Shown: one piece after another, positions 8,859 to 17,815 of the stretch
How positions within the stretch are numbered: the stretch's first letter is position 1
Layout of the letters: the number at the start of each line of letters is the position of its first letter
DNA from: JASLMY01 sp965226475
GTDB lineage: Bacteria; Pseudomonadota; Alphaproteobacteria; GCA-2731375
DNA length: 64,000 bases
Reading direction: 5' to 3'
Assembly (NCBI GenBank): GCA_965226475.1
Contig: CBDDDJ010000002.1
Location: 744,001-808,000, forward strand
Made by a program: the position numbers and the translations under genes
The notes under the pieces: model-generated
The model's input: the letters and a program-made list of their open reading frames with translations, nothing else
What the model was told of the DNA's origin: nothing
Database searches by the model: none

Positions 8859-9380
8859 TCAATGCGGCCGGACGTCGTTGTTGGGGGTGTGATCGCCGGC
8901 GAGCCAGCGTTTTACAGTGGCATGCGCGCTTTCGCGCTGGCCGGCCATGATCGAATCGATCGCCCCGTGATCGACGGTGAACTCCAGCCGCAGGTTGTTC
9001 GGATTGTTCACATAGAGCGAGACGCAGTAACCGTGGTCGGTGACGCGGATCTCGTGGCCCGCCGCCTCCAGTCGCTCCTTGATTTCGCCTTGCGTCGCCC
9101 GGTCGCACTCGAAGGCGATGTGGCCGGGCGATTTCAGCTCGATCGGATTTTCGTCCTGGTCGGCCCACTGGAAAAAGGCCAGTGCGCCGCCGTCGCCGAT
9201 CTCGAAGAATGTGTGAATGTACTCACGGCCCGTCGTGGGTGCCTTCTCGGTCCAGGCCGCCGTCAGTGGCAGGCCAACCACCTCTTCGTAGAAGGCGCGT
9301 GTCGCCTCCATGTCACGGGTGACCCAGGCGGCGTGATGCAGCCGCCGGGGCAAGTCGATCGTCTTCGATTGCTTGGTCAT
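8859..9380 (-). CDS. VOC family protein, single-module ring-cleavage dioxygenase-like
   Basis: The product is 173 residues starting MTKQSKTIDLP. LHHAAWVTRDMEATRAFYEEV gives the first metal-binding His, SPGHIAFEC the second, and NNLRLEFTVD the closing Glu strand. This is a typical type I extradiol dioxygenase or fosfomycin-resistance-like VOC layout. The start at 9380 is chosen because the HHAAW module begins about 15 residues in and an 18-bp palindrome sits just upstream. It is divergent from the disrupted MetE-like gene. Confidence 0.82.
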   Translation of the reverse strand: MTKQSKTIDLPRRLHHAAWVTRDMEATRAFYEEVVGLPLTAAWTEKAPTTGREYIHTFFEIGDGGALAFFQWADQDENPIELKSPGHIAFECDRATQGEIKERLEAAGHEIRVTDHGYCVSLYVNNPNNLRLEFTVDHGAIDSIMAGQRESAHATVKRWLAGDHTPNNDVRPH

Positions 9381-9405
9381 GGTTCCGCTCCGTATCGAAA
9401 TTCGG

Positions 9406-9423
9406 GCTATCCTACAGGATAGC
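9406..9423. promoter_or_regulatory. 18-bp palindrome between divergent genes, operator candidate
   Basis: GCTATCCTACAGGATAGC is an 8-bp perfect inverted repeat around AC. It sits in the 66-bp gap between the divergent VOC and MetE-like genes, so one bound dimer could control both. ATCCT-N2-AGGAT-type sites occur for GntR-class regulators. The protein that binds is not identified. Confidence 0.45.
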
Positions 9424-10167
9424 AAACAAACGAGGACCAGGGGCAGATGATCGACAAACTCATTCCGACGACGCTGGTCGGCAGCTACCCGCAGCCGGGC
9501 TGGCTGGTCGACCGGGAGAAACTGCTCGCCAGCGGCCCTCCCCGGGTCCGCATGGCCGAGGTCTGGCGCCCGCCACCCGAGGTGCTGGAGGAGGCCCAGG
9601 ACGATGCCACGGTACGCGCGCTCGACGACCAGATGCGTGCCGGGATCGACATCGTGACCGACGGAGAGGTACGGCGCGAGAGCTACTTCAACCGCTTCGC
9701 CAACGCGCTCGACGGGATCGAGCTCGACCCGCCGGGGATCGTGCCGGGCCGGACCGGAAAGCCCACCCTGGTGCCCCGCGTGGTGGGCCCGCTTCGCCGC
9801 CGGGAGCCGGTGCAGGTCCGCGACGTCGAATTCCTCCGCGCCCAGACCGACCGGCCGATCAAGATCACCATCCCCGGGGCCTTCACCATGGCGAAGATGG
9901 CCTTGGACGAGCACTACGGCGACATCGAGGCCCTGATCATGGCCTATGGCGAAGTAGTGAACGCCGAGCTTCGCGAGCTAAAGGCCGCCGGCGCCGACAT
10001 CGTGCAGATCGACGAGCCGCACATGCAGGCCCACCCCGTGCAGGCGACCAAATACGGCATCGCCGCCATCGACCGCGCCCTCGACGGCATCGAGGGGCCG
10101 AGCGTCGTGCACCTCTGTTTCGGCTGTGCCTATGTGGTGAGCGACAAGCCGTCGGGCTATTCCTTTT

Positions 10168-11192
10168 GGCTCAATTCGTGAAACGTATGCATTTGTGATA
10201 GAATGCCCGGAACGTCAGGAGGTTGGGTCATGGACGGCAAGGGTTTCCAGGTGTGGCTTTCGGCGGCGCGCGGGCTGACGCGCGTGCAGCGGCACGAGGC
10301 GCTCGCGGTGCTGTCGGGCCGGAGCGAAGGCGAGGCATCGAAGGCCGCGATCGAGCTTGGTGTGGACGAGGCCCGGCGCTGTCCGCACTGCGCGAGCGAA
10401 GGGGCGGTTTCGCGCGGTATGGCGCGGGGTCTGCGGCGCTACCAGTGCAAGGGCTGCGGCAGGACCTTCAACGCGCTGACCGGTACGCCGCTGTCGGGCC
10501 TGCACCACAAGGAACGCTGGCTGTCGTTCGGGGCGTCGCTGGCGGAGGGGGAGACGGTGAAGGCCTCGGCGGCGCGCTGCGACGTGGCGGTGAGCACGGC
10601 GTTCCGCTGGCGTCACCGGTTTCTGGCGGCGGCGCGGAGCGATTCGGAGGTGCTCAAGGGGATCGTGGAAGCGGACGAGACCTACGTCCTGGAGAGCCGG
10701 AAGGGCGCGCGCGGGCTGGGACGCAAGGCACGGCGGCGGGGCGGCAAGGCGAAGAAGCGCGGCCTCTCGCGCGAGCAGGTGCCGGTTCTCATGGCGGCGG
10801 ACCGGAGCGGGACGACGGTGAGCGCGGTGCTGCCCAGGGTCGACGCGGCGGCGCTCACGGCTGCTCTCGACCCGGTGGTCGCGAAGGACGCCCTGCTGGT
10901 CTCCGACGGTGGCGCGAGCTATCCACCTTGCGCCGCCGCGCTCGGGGTGAGCCACGAAGCACTCAACCGCTCGATGGGGGAACGGGTTCGGGGCGATCTG
11001 CATGTGCAGACGGTGAACAGCCGCCACAGCCGGTTGAAGGACTTCCTGCGTCCCCGCCGCGGCATCGCCACCCGCTATCTGGACAACTACCTGAGCTGGT
11101 TCCACCTCGTCGGCCTCGCCCCCGGCGCCAATGACCGAGCCTGCCTCGCCGCCGCCGTAACAAGGTGACGCATACAATTCACGAATTAAGCC
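10168..11192 (+). mobile_element. IS1595-family insertion sequence, complete (1025 bp)
   Basis: The ends are imperfect inverted repeats, GGCTCAATTCGTGAA on the left and the complement of GGCTTAATTCGTGAA on the right, continuing with GTATGC. The element is bounded by identical 8-bp target duplications TTCCTTTT at 10160-10167 and 11193-11200, the size typical of this family. A single transposase gene fills it. Intact duplications and transposase indicate a recent and possibly still mobile copy. Confidence 0.95.
10230..11168 (+). CDS. IS1595-family (ISXO2-like) transposase
   Basis: The product is 312 residues. An N-terminal zinc ribbon reads CPHCASEGAVSRG...CKGCGRTF, residues about 52-85. The catalytic domain follows, with GIVEADETYVLES giving the first Asp and LLVSDGGASY the second. 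The C-terminus VNSRHSRLKDFLRPRRGIA and YLDNYLSWF is typical of ISXO2-like DDE enzymes. The reading frame is intact. It is oriented like the gene it interrupts. Confidence 0.95.
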   Translation: MDGKGFQVWLSAARGLTRVQRHEALAVLSGRSEGEASKAAIELGVDEARRCPHCASEGAVSRGMARGLRRYQCKGCGRTFNALTGTPLSGLHHKERWLSFGASLAEGETVKASAARCDVAVSTAFRWRHRFLAAARSDSEVLKGIVEADETYVLESRKGARGLGRKARRRGGKAKKRGLSREQVPVLMAADRSGTTVSAVLPRVDAAALTAALDPVVAKDALLVSDGGASYPPCAAALGVSHEALNRSMGERVRGDLHVQTVNSRHSRLKDFLRPRRGIATRYLDNYLSWFHLVGLAPGANDRACLAAAVTR

Positions 11193-11524
11193 TTCCTTTT
11201 TGCCCGAACTCGATGCCTGCCGGGCCACGGCGATCTCGATCGAGGCGGCGGAACCCGGTCTCGATCCCGCCATCCTGGAACGCCTGCCGTCCAAGCAGGT
11301 GCTCTACGGTGTCATCGACCTGGGCGACCCGAAGGTCGAGACGGCCGAGCAGGTGGCGAATCGGTTGCGGGGCGCGTTGCGCCACATCGCGCCCGAACGA
11401 CTGATCGCCGCCCCGGACTGCGGCATGAAATATCTGCCGCGAGAGGTTGCTTTCGGCAAGCTCCAGGCCCTGGTCGCCGGGGCCGAGATCGTGCGCCGCG
11501 AGCTCGGTTGAGGGGGGCAGGCCA

Positions 11525-12412
11525 ATGAAGGGAGCTTCAAGCGACGACTGGCGCACACGGGCGGCGGCGAACGGCATCGAGGTCGAGGACCTGGCGCCGA
11601 CGACGGCGAGCCGGGTCGGAAACGTCGACCTCGCCGCGCGCGCCGACGACGAACTGGTCGAGATCCTGAAGACGGCGGTGGCCGAACGCGTGCTGCTGGT
11701 CTTCCCCGACCAGACTCACCTGGCGCCAGCGGACTACCTCACCTTCGCGACCCGCTTCGGTGGCGTCCCCAACCGCCACAGCCGGCGCGACCTCTGCCTG
11801 GCCGAGCATCACGAGATTTTCGTCGTCGGTAACGTCGAGGGCGGCTCGCCCAAGGTCGGTCTCAACTGGCACACCGACGACTATCAGCTCGCGTTTCCCG
11901 GCCTCTACACCTTCCTGCACGCGGTGGAGTTGCCGCCGGTGGCAAACCACACCAGCTTTGCGAACGGCGTCGCCGCATATGCGGCGCTCGACGACGAGAC
12001 CCGCCGTTCCTTGGACGGCGTCCACGTGCGGCACAGCCGGCGGCGCCTCTATACCGAACTCTTCACCGATGCGAGCGAGGAAGACATCGAGCGGGAGGCC
12101 GAGGCCTTTCCCGACGTGGTCCATCCCCTGGTCCGTACCGTGCCGGAGTTGGGCGGGAAGGGCATCTTCCTCGGCGGCGAGTGGGGCAGCGGCATGGAGG
12201 GCATGGACGCGGCCGAGGGCGAGGCGCTCTACGCCCGGCTACTCGCCCACATGATCGATCCGCGCTTCGTCTATCGCCATCGCTGGCGGCCGGGCGATGT
12301 GTTGTTCTCGGACAACCGCTGCAGCCTGCACCGGGCAGACGAGTGGGACACCGAACGCTACCGCCGCCGGCTGCACCGCATCATCCTCTGGGATACGGTC
12401 GCGCCCGCCTGA
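11525..12412 (+). CDS. TauD/TfdA family Fe(II)/2-oxoglutarate-dependent dioxygenase
   Basis: The product is 295 residues. The start ATG at 11525 follows a G-rich stretch 14 bp after the MetE-like stop, so the two were probably co-transcribed. The iron ligands are NWHTDD (H116, D118) and RCSLHRADEW (H269), with an Arg-rich RYRRRLHR stretch for 2-oxoglutarate. Family members hydroxylate sulfonates, aryloxyalkanoates and other small acids. The substrate here is unknown. Expression may be lost or altered because an IS sits in the gene upstream. Confidence 0.92.
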   Translation: MKGASSDDWRTRAAANGIEVEDLAPTTASRVGNVDLAARADDELVEILKTAVAERVLLVFPDQTHLAPADYLTFATRFGGVPNRHSRRDLCLAEHHEIFVVGNVEGGSPKVGLNWHTDDYQLAFPGLYTFLHAVELPPVANHTSFANGVAAYAALDDETRRSLDGVHVRHSRRRLYTELFTDASEEDIEREAEAFPDVVHPLVRTVPELGGKGIFLGGEWGSGMEGMDAAEGEALYARLLAHMIDPRFVYRHRWRPGDVLFSDNRCSLHRADEWDTERYRRRLHRIILWDTVAPA

Positions 12413-12447
12413 CGAGGGAGAGACCAGTCGCCATAATGGGCGACTTA

Positions 12448-13612
12448 TACCAGCCGTCGGAATTTGAGACTCGTTTGAGAATTGGCGTTTTGTTCATGGA
12501 TGTGATTCTCTCAACCGATTGATTCGGGTAGGAGAATCCAGATGATATTGGCAATTACGCGGAACGATTTGTCTTCGGACGAGATGCGGCTCGAGGCGCG
12601 CCGCAGTAAGGACAGCCGTGTCTCTTGGCGCCTTCTGGCGCTTGCCGAGGTTCTCGATGGTCGCAGCCGGGCCGAGGCCGCGCGAACCGGATGCGTTCAG
12701 CGCCAGACACTCCGGGACTGGGTGTGCCTCTACAACGCCGAGGGCATCGCGGGGCTTCGCGATCGACCGCGTTCGGGGCGACGCGCCCGGCTGTCGGCGG
12801 CTCATCTGGCGGCGTTGTCGGCCGTGGTGGAGGCGGGGCCGGATGTGGCTGTTCACGGCGTGGTGCGGTGGCGCTGTGTCGACCTTTGCGAACAGGTCAA
12901 GTCTCGCTTCGATGTCGAGCTTTCCGAGCGCCAAATGGGCCGGATCTTGAACCAGCGGAAGTTCACCCGCCTCACGGTGCGCGCCCAACACCCGAAAGCC
13001 GACGAGGCGGCGCAGACGGCTTTCAAAAAAACTTCACCGAGATCGTGACCGAGGCACTACCCGCCGAGGCCCGAGGCAAACCCCTGGAGATCTGGTTCCA
13101 GGATGAGGCGAGAGTAGGGCAAAAGGGCACATTGACACGGAGGCCCGCATCGGCTCGCGCCCGCGAGGGGCCCGCGATACCCGCTACGAGTGGGCCTACA
13201 TCTTCGGAGCCGCCTGCCCCGAACGCGCCGTCGGCGCGGCCCTGGTGATGCCCCACGCCAACACCGAGGCGATGAACCTGCATCTCCAAGTCATCAGCGG
13301 CGCCGTCACCGCGGGTGCCCATTGCGCTCTGGTGATCGACGGCGCCGGCTGGCACATCAGCTCGGCGCTCGACGTGCCGGACAACATCACCTTGATCCGC
13401 TTGCCGCCCTATGCACCAGAACTCAACCCGATCGAGAACATCTGGGAATACCTGCGAAAGAACAATCTCGCACTCCGAATCCATGACGACTACGACGACA
13501 TCGTCGAGGCCTGCTGCAAGGCCTGGAACGATCTCGTCGCCATGCCGGAACAGCTCGCATCGATCACCAGACGAGCCTGGGCAAAAGTCTGATTAATTCT
13601 GTCGGTTGGTAT
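12448..13612 (+). mobile_element. IS630-family insertion sequence, degenerate (about 1165 bp)
   Basis: Related inverted ends are visible: ATACCAGCCGTCGGAATT at the left and the complement of ATACCAACCGACAGAATT at the right. They are flanked by TA dinucleotides at 12446-12447 and 13613-13614, the IS630/Tc1 target. It lies between the TauD gene and a histidine kinase and does not visibly break a gene. The transposase is in three frames. Confidence 0.85.
12542..13592 (+). pseudogene. IS630-family transposase in three reading frames
   Basis: Frame 1 (12542-13048) carries the helix-turn-helix half (SWRLLALAEVLDGRSRAEAA, GLRDRPRSGRRARLS). At the run of seven A at 13025-13031 the homologous frame shifts by -1 to NFTEIVTEALPAEARGKPL and FQDEARVGQKGTLTR, containing the first catalytic Asp. 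Around 13141 a second one-base loss, apparently in a Trp codon, moves to the frame of RYEWAYIFGAACPERAVG, VIDGAGWHIS and PELNPIENIWEYLR, the remaining D and E. The A7 shift could be programmed slippage. The second has no slippery sequence and should inactivate the enzyme. Confidence 0.88.
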
Positions 13613-13686
13613 TACCCCTGATCGGTTCTATGTCCGCAAGACGGCTCGAGGTGGCGCGGCGGGTCGACCCCTAGGCCCAGCGCCGG

Positions 13687-14976
13687 TCAAGCCGCGCCGC
13701 GCCTCGGCAGGGTGATGATCACGATCGCTCCGCCGTCGGCGGCCTGCTCGATCGCGATGGTCCCCTCGTGCGCCAGCACGACCCGCTGCACCAGATGCAG
13801 GCCCAGGCCCGCGCCGATCTCGCCCCGGGCAAAGCCGATCTCGCGCTGCTGGAAGGGCAACAGCAGGCGGGAGACCTCTTCGCCCGGAATGCCGGGGCCG
13901 TCGTCACTGACGGTGATCCGCGATCCGTCTTCTCCCGCGCTCTCGAACAGGACATGGATATGACCGTCGGCGTCGGTGTGCTTCAGGCTGTTGTCGAGCA
14001 GTTCCTCAAGCAGCCGGCGCAGGCCGTCGTCGTCGCCTACCATCCTTTCACCGCTGGGACGGACCTCGAATTCGACCCGGCCGCCGTCTACCGTCTGGGC
14101 GAGGAAGGAGCGCCGCAGGGTCTCGCAAAGCGCGCCGGCGTCGACCTCGCCGTCGCATGCCATCGTCGCTGGATCGGCGATGCCGCCAGCGTAGATGACG
14201 CGGTCCAGCAGGCGTAGCAGCACGCGGCCACTGTCGTTGATCATGGCGCCGTAGCTCCGCACCCGATCCGGCTCCGGCCCGAAGTCGAGCGTCTTCAACA
14301 TGTCGGAGAAGCCGATGATGGCGTTGAGCGGTGTGCGAATCTCGTGGTTCACCATGGAGAGCAGGTCACCGCCGATGTTCCGCGCCGTCCGCGCCTCCTC
14401 GAGCGACAGGTTCGCCCGATGCTCGCTCGCCCGCGTTTCCTCGATCAGGCCCATATAGTCGAGCTCGCGGGCGCACCAGCGGGCAACCAGGGCCATGAAG
14501 GTGCCGACGTCGCCATGCGGTATCTCGGAGCCGGCATAAATCGCGAATATGTGCCCGTGCGTTTCCCCGTCCGCCGACCGGATCAAATGGCCGAAGTAGG
14601 TTTCGGCACCGATCTCTTTCAGAAAGCCGTCGTCGGGAAAGCGCGTGGCGACGTTTTCGAAATGTTGAAAATCGTCCTGGGTGCGGACCTCGTGGCAGGG
14701 AGTGCCGGCCGCGACATAGCGGATCGGATCGGCGAAGCCGCCGCCCTGGTACAGTGCCGGGGTCTCGATCTCCCCGGTGTCGTTCAGGATGCCGATGCCG
14801 ACGACGTCCGGGCGGAGCAGAATGGAGATCGACCGGACGGCGGAGCGGAAGACGGCGTCGTGCGAGGCGTCGCCCGTCTGGGTGAGCGCGCGCATCGCCT
14901 CGGTCCAGAGTTGGCCGAGGCTTTCCGACGTCGCCGGATCCGTTCCATCCGGCTTGGCGCGTCCGTTGTCCGCCAT
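13687..14976 (-). CDS. Soluble sensor histidine kinase with N-terminal GAF-like domain
   Basis: The product is 429 residues with no membrane segment, so it is probably cytoplasmic. Residues about 20-175 look like a GAF sensor (DVVGIGILNDTGEIETPALY, GHIFAIYAG). The HisKA H-box is SMVNHEIRTPLNAI with phosphoacceptor H211. The ATPase domain has the N box LLEELLDNSLKH, G1 VSDDGPGIPG and G2 GAGLGLHLVQ. No response regulator is adjacent. It is last in a co-directional run with metY, a CoA-binding protein and an enoyl-CoA hydratase, 38 bp behind metY. The signal is unknown. Confidence 0.92.
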   Translation of the reverse strand: MADNGRAKPDGTDPATSESLGQLWTEAMRALTQTGDASHDAVFRSAVRSISILLRPDVVGIGILNDTGEIETPALYQGGGFADPIRYVAAGTPCHEVRTQDDFQHFENVATRFPDDGFLKEIGAETYFGHLIRSADGETHGHIFAIYAGSEIPHGDVGTFMALVARWCARELDYMGLIEETRASEHRANLSLEEARTARNIGGDLLSMVNHEIRTPLNAIIGFSDMLKTLDFGPEPDRVRSYGAMINDSGRVLLRLLDRVIYAGGIADPATMACDGEVDAGALCETLRRSFLAQTVDGGRVEFEVRPSGERMVGDDDGLRRLLEELLDNSLKHTDADGHIHVLFESAGEDGSRITVSDDGPGIPGEEVSRLLLPFQQREIGFARGEIGAGLGLHLVQRVVLAHEGTIAIEQAADGGAIVIITLPRRGAA

Positions 14977-15014
14977 GAGTTTCGGGAGTCTCCTCCTACT
15001 CGACCGGCGGGAAT

Positions 15015-16292
15015 TCAGTCCGCCAACGCCTGGTCCAAATCGCGTATCAGGTCGTCGACCGTTTCCAGTCCGATCGAGAGCCTGACCACCTCCGGCCCCG
15101 CGCCGGCGGCGGCCGCCTGTTCCGGCGACAACTGGCGATGGGTCGTCGAGGCCGGGTGCAGCACCAGGCTTTTCGCATCCCCGATATTGGCGAGGTGGGA
15201 GAAGATCTCGACCCCTTCGACCAGCTTTACGCCGCCCTCGAAACCGGCCTTCAGGCCGACGGTGAAGACCGCGCCGGCGCCCTTCGGCATGTATTTTTTG
15301 ACCAGTTCGTGGTGCGGATCGCTTTCCAGGCCCGCATAGGAGACCCACTCGATCGCCGGATGGCCGTCGAGGAACCGCGCCACCTCGAGGGCGTTATCGC
15401 ACTGGCGCTGCATGCGGAGCGGCAAGGTCTCGATCCCCGTCGCGATCAGGAAGGCGTTGAAGGGAGAGAGGGAAGGACCCAGGTCCCTGAGCGCGACGGC
15501 CCGGCAGGAGACGGCGAAACCGAAGTCGCCGAAGGTCTCGTAGAAGATCAGGCCGTGGTAGCCGGGCGAGGGTTCCGTCAACGCCGGATACTTGCCGGGC
15601 TCGGCCGCCCAGTTGAACTTTCCGCCGTCGACGATCAGGCCGCCGACCGAGTTGCCGTGTCCGCCCAGGAACTTGGTGGCCGAGTGGATGACGATGTCGG
15701 CGCCCCATTCGACCGGCCGGCAGAGGTAGGGCGTGGCGAGCGTATTATCGACGATCAGTGGCACGCCGGCCGCCTCGGCGATCCGGGCCACCGCTTCCAG
15801 GTCGACGACGACGCCACCGGGATTCGCCAGGCTCTCGACGAAGATCAGCTTTACCTTGGGCGTGAGGGCGCGGGCGAAGTTCTCCGGATCGGCTGGGTCG
15901 ACGAAATGGCAGGTCAAGCCCATCTTGGCGAAGGTGGTCGAGAACTGCGTGATCGAGCCGCCATAGAGCTTGTTCGCGGCGATGAACTCGTCGCCAACTC
16001 CCATCAAGGTGTGGAGGGCGATGAACTGCGCCGCGTGCCCCGAGGAGACGGCGACGCCGGCGGTACCGCCCTCCAGGGTGGCCACCCGCTCCTCGAGCGA
16101 CGCGACGGTCGGGTTCGTGATCCGCGAATAGATGTTGCCGAAGGTCTGCAAGTTGAAAAGCGCGGCGGCCTCGTCCGCGTCCTCGAAGACGTAGGACGTC
16201 GTCTGGTAAATGGGCGTCGCCCGGGCGCCGGTCGACGGCTCCGGCGCGGCGCCCGCGTGAATGGCCAGGGTCTCGAAGCCATGCTCGCTCAT
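15015..16292 (-). CDS. metY: O-acetylhomoserine sulfhydrylase (O-acetylhomoserine aminocarboxypropyltransferase)
   Basis: The product is 425 residues, the length of MetY. It starts FETLAIHAGAAPEPSTGARA, followed by PIYQTTSYVF and YSRITNPTVASLEERVATLE. The PLP lysine lies in IHSATKFLGGHGN (K207), and VDNTLATPYLCRP lies before it. The C-terminus has HPASTTHRQLSPEQ. MetY makes homocysteine directly from O-acetylhomoserine and sulfide. It is the only clear sulfur-assimilation enzyme in the window. It is downstream of a CoA-binding protein with a 29-bp gap. Confidence 0.95.
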   Translation of the reverse strand: MSEHGFETLAIHAGAAPEPSTGARATPIYQTTSYVFEDADEAAALFNLQTFGNIYSRITNPTVASLEERVATLEGGTAGVAVSSGHAAQFIALHTLMGVGDEFIAANKLYGGSITQFSTTFAKMGLTCHFVDPADPENFARALTPKVKLIFVESLANPGGVVVDLEAVARIAEAAGVPLIVDNTLATPYLCRPVEWGADIVIHSATKFLGGHGNSVGGLIVDGGKFNWAAEPGKYPALTEPSPGYHGLIFYETFGDFGFAVSCRAVALRDLGPSLSPFNAFLIATGIETLPLRMQRQCDNALEVARFLDGHPAIEWVSYAGLESDPHHELVKKYMPKGAGAVFTVGLKAGFEGGVKLVEGVEIFSHLANIGDAKSLVLHPASTTHRQLSPEQAAAAGAGPEVVRLSIGLETVDDLIRDLDQALAD

Positions 16293-16321
16293 GATCGTGG
16301 TCCCACTCCTGGTGGCGGATA

Positions 16322-16834
16322 CTAGATACGCCTGAAACGACGGCTGCTGACGACGCCGGTGTTGACGCCGAGCCAGCCGATTTCGCCGCCGATACGGCCG
16401 TATTCGATCTTCGGGCAGCGATCCATGACCACGGTCATGCCCGCCGCCTCCGCCTCGCGCGCCGCCTCGTCGTGGCGCACGCCCAATTGCATCCACAGCA
16501 CCTTCGGCAAAATCGCCATTGCCTTAACGTCCTCGACGATCCCCGGGATCGCGTTGGCGGCGCGGAAGCACTGCACCATGTCGACCTCGACCGGGACTTC
16601 CGCGAGGGAGGCGTAAGCCATTTCGCCCAGGATCTCATTGCCGGCCTCCTTCGGGTTGATCGGGATCACCCGGTAGCCTTTTTTGCGCAGATATTTCATC
16701 GCGAAGAAGCTGGGCCGATTCCAGTATCCCGACGCCCCCACCATGGCGATGGTCCGGGTCTCGCGCAGGATGCGCCGGATCAGCGCCTCGGGGTAACTCA
16801 GCGGCTCCAACTCGGCGGCGGTTGCGACGCTCAT
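16322..16834 (-). CDS. CoA-binding (Rossmann) domain protein, YccU-like
   Basis: The product is 170 residues. The start at 16834 follows GAGGAGAG by a few bases; an upstream in-frame ATG is less likely. TIAMVGASGYWNRPSF is the nucleotide-binding turn, YLRKKGYRVIPINPKEAG follows, and VDMVQCFRAANAIP and LWMQLGVRHDEAA complete the succinyl-CoA-synthetase-like CoA-binding fold. Stand-alone members are common, with poorly defined roles in acyl-CoA handling. It lies between metY and an enoyl-CoA hydratase in one apparent operon. Confidence 0.9.
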   Translation of the reverse strand: MSVATAAELEPLSYPEALIRRILRETRTIAMVGASGYWNRPSFFAMKYLRKKGYRVIPINPKEAGNEILGEMAYASLAEVPVEVDMVQCFRAANAIPGIVEDVKAMAILPKVLWMQLGVRHDEAAREAEAAGMTVVMDRCPKIEYGRIGGEIGWLGVNTGVVSSRRFRRI

Positions 16835-16866
16835 CTCGCTCTCCTCGGGTGTTTGCGGGGCGGCCG

Positions 16867-17670
16867 TCAGGAATCCCGCCACTCGGGCGGGCGCTTCTCG
16901 ACGAAGGCGGCGATGCCCTCGCCCGCGTCGTCGGCCTCCAGGTTGGCGACCATGGCATCAGACGCCGCCTCGTAAGCCCCGTTCAAATCCATTTCCAGCT
17001 GCTTGTGAAAAAGCGCCTTGCCGAGCGCGATCACATGACTGGATTTGGAAGCGACCCGGGCCGCGAGCGCCGTCACCGCCGCCTCCAACTCCGTGGCCGG
17101 AACGTGATCGTTCACCAGGCCGAAGCGGACCGCCGTCTCGGCGTCGATCGGATCACCGGTCAGCAACATCTCCATCGCGTGTTTGCGGCCAACGTTGCGG
17201 GTAAGCGCAACCAGGGGCGTGTGACAGAAAAGGCCGATATTGACGCCGGGGGTGGCGAAGCGAGCGTCCGATGCCGCGACGGCCATATCGCAGCTGGCGA
17301 CCAACTGGCAGCCCGCCGCGCTCGCCATGCCGTGAACCTTGGCGATGATGGGCTTGGGAAAACGGACGATCCGGGTCATCAGCCGGCTGCACTGGGCGAT
17401 CAGGGCCTCGCGCTTGCTCGCCTGGTCCATCGCCAAGACTTCCCTGAGGTCGTGACCGGCGGAAAACCCGAGGCCCGTGCCCTCGATAACCAGGACCCGC
17501 GCCGCCGCGTCGCCCTCGGCCGCGTCCAGCGCCCCCTCGAGCGCGGTCATGAGCTCGCTCGACAAGCTGTTGTAGGCGCGGGGTCGATTCATGGTCAGTA
17601 CCCGGACCCCGCCCTGGTCTCGAGTCAGCAGGATCGCCGGGGCTGTTTCAGCGGATGCCGCTATGCTCAT
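16867..17670 (-). CDS. Enoyl-CoA hydratase/isomerase family protein
   Basis: The product is 267 residues from MSIAASAET. VRVLTMNRPRAYNSLS is the N-terminal strand, GLGFSAGHDLREV the first oxyanion loop and IIAKVHGMASAAGCQLVASC the second. The C-terminal GIAAFVEKRPPEWR is typical of crotonases acting on short or branched acyl-CoA. The catalytic Glu pair of true hydratases is not obvious, so an isomerase or other crotonase reaction is possible. It is first in the run ahead of the CoA-binding gene and metY, and divergent from ndk. Confidence 0.9.
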   Translation of the reverse strand: MSIAASAETAPAILLTRDQGGVRVLTMNRPRAYNSLSSELMTALEGALDAAEGDAAARVLVIEGTGLGFSAGHDLREVLAMDQASKREALIAQCSRLMTRIVRFPKPIIAKVHGMASAAGCQLVASCDMAVAASDARFATPGVNIGLFCHTPLVALTRNVGRKHAMEMLLTGDPIDAETAVRFGLVNDHVPATELEAAVTALAARVASKSSHVIALGKALFHKQLEMDLNGAYEAASDAMVANLEADDAGEGIAAFVEKRPPEWRDS

Positions 17671-17815
17671 AATCGCCACTCCGTCGTATTGGGCGCCGAG
17701 GGAGTGTATATCCCCTCCCATGGTGACACCATAACCCGCTTCCGGTTGCGGGGCGCACAGTGAGTCGATATAAGCGCGGCGATTTTGCGGTGCAACACAT
17801 GGAGTCGAGCGCATC

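Larger units (their letters stand above)
9447..11511 (+). pseudogene. MetE C-terminal-domain-like (methionine synthase/UROD fold) gene split by IS1595
   Basis: The 5' part runs 9447-10167 and the 3' part 11201-11511. Removing the insertion and one 8-bp repeat joins GYSF to LPELDA in frame and restores 343 residues. The N-terminus is IPTTLVGSYPQPGWL. GADIVQIDEPHMQ, VVHLCFGCAY and PDCGMKYLP supply the substrate and His-x-Cys...Cys zinc ligands of cobalamin-independent methionine synthase relatives. The protein is much shorter than full MetE, so it is one of the short catabolic or vinyl-type methyltransferase homologues. The last zinc ligand is on the far side of the insertion, so the truncated product should be inactive. 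Confidence 0.92.
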
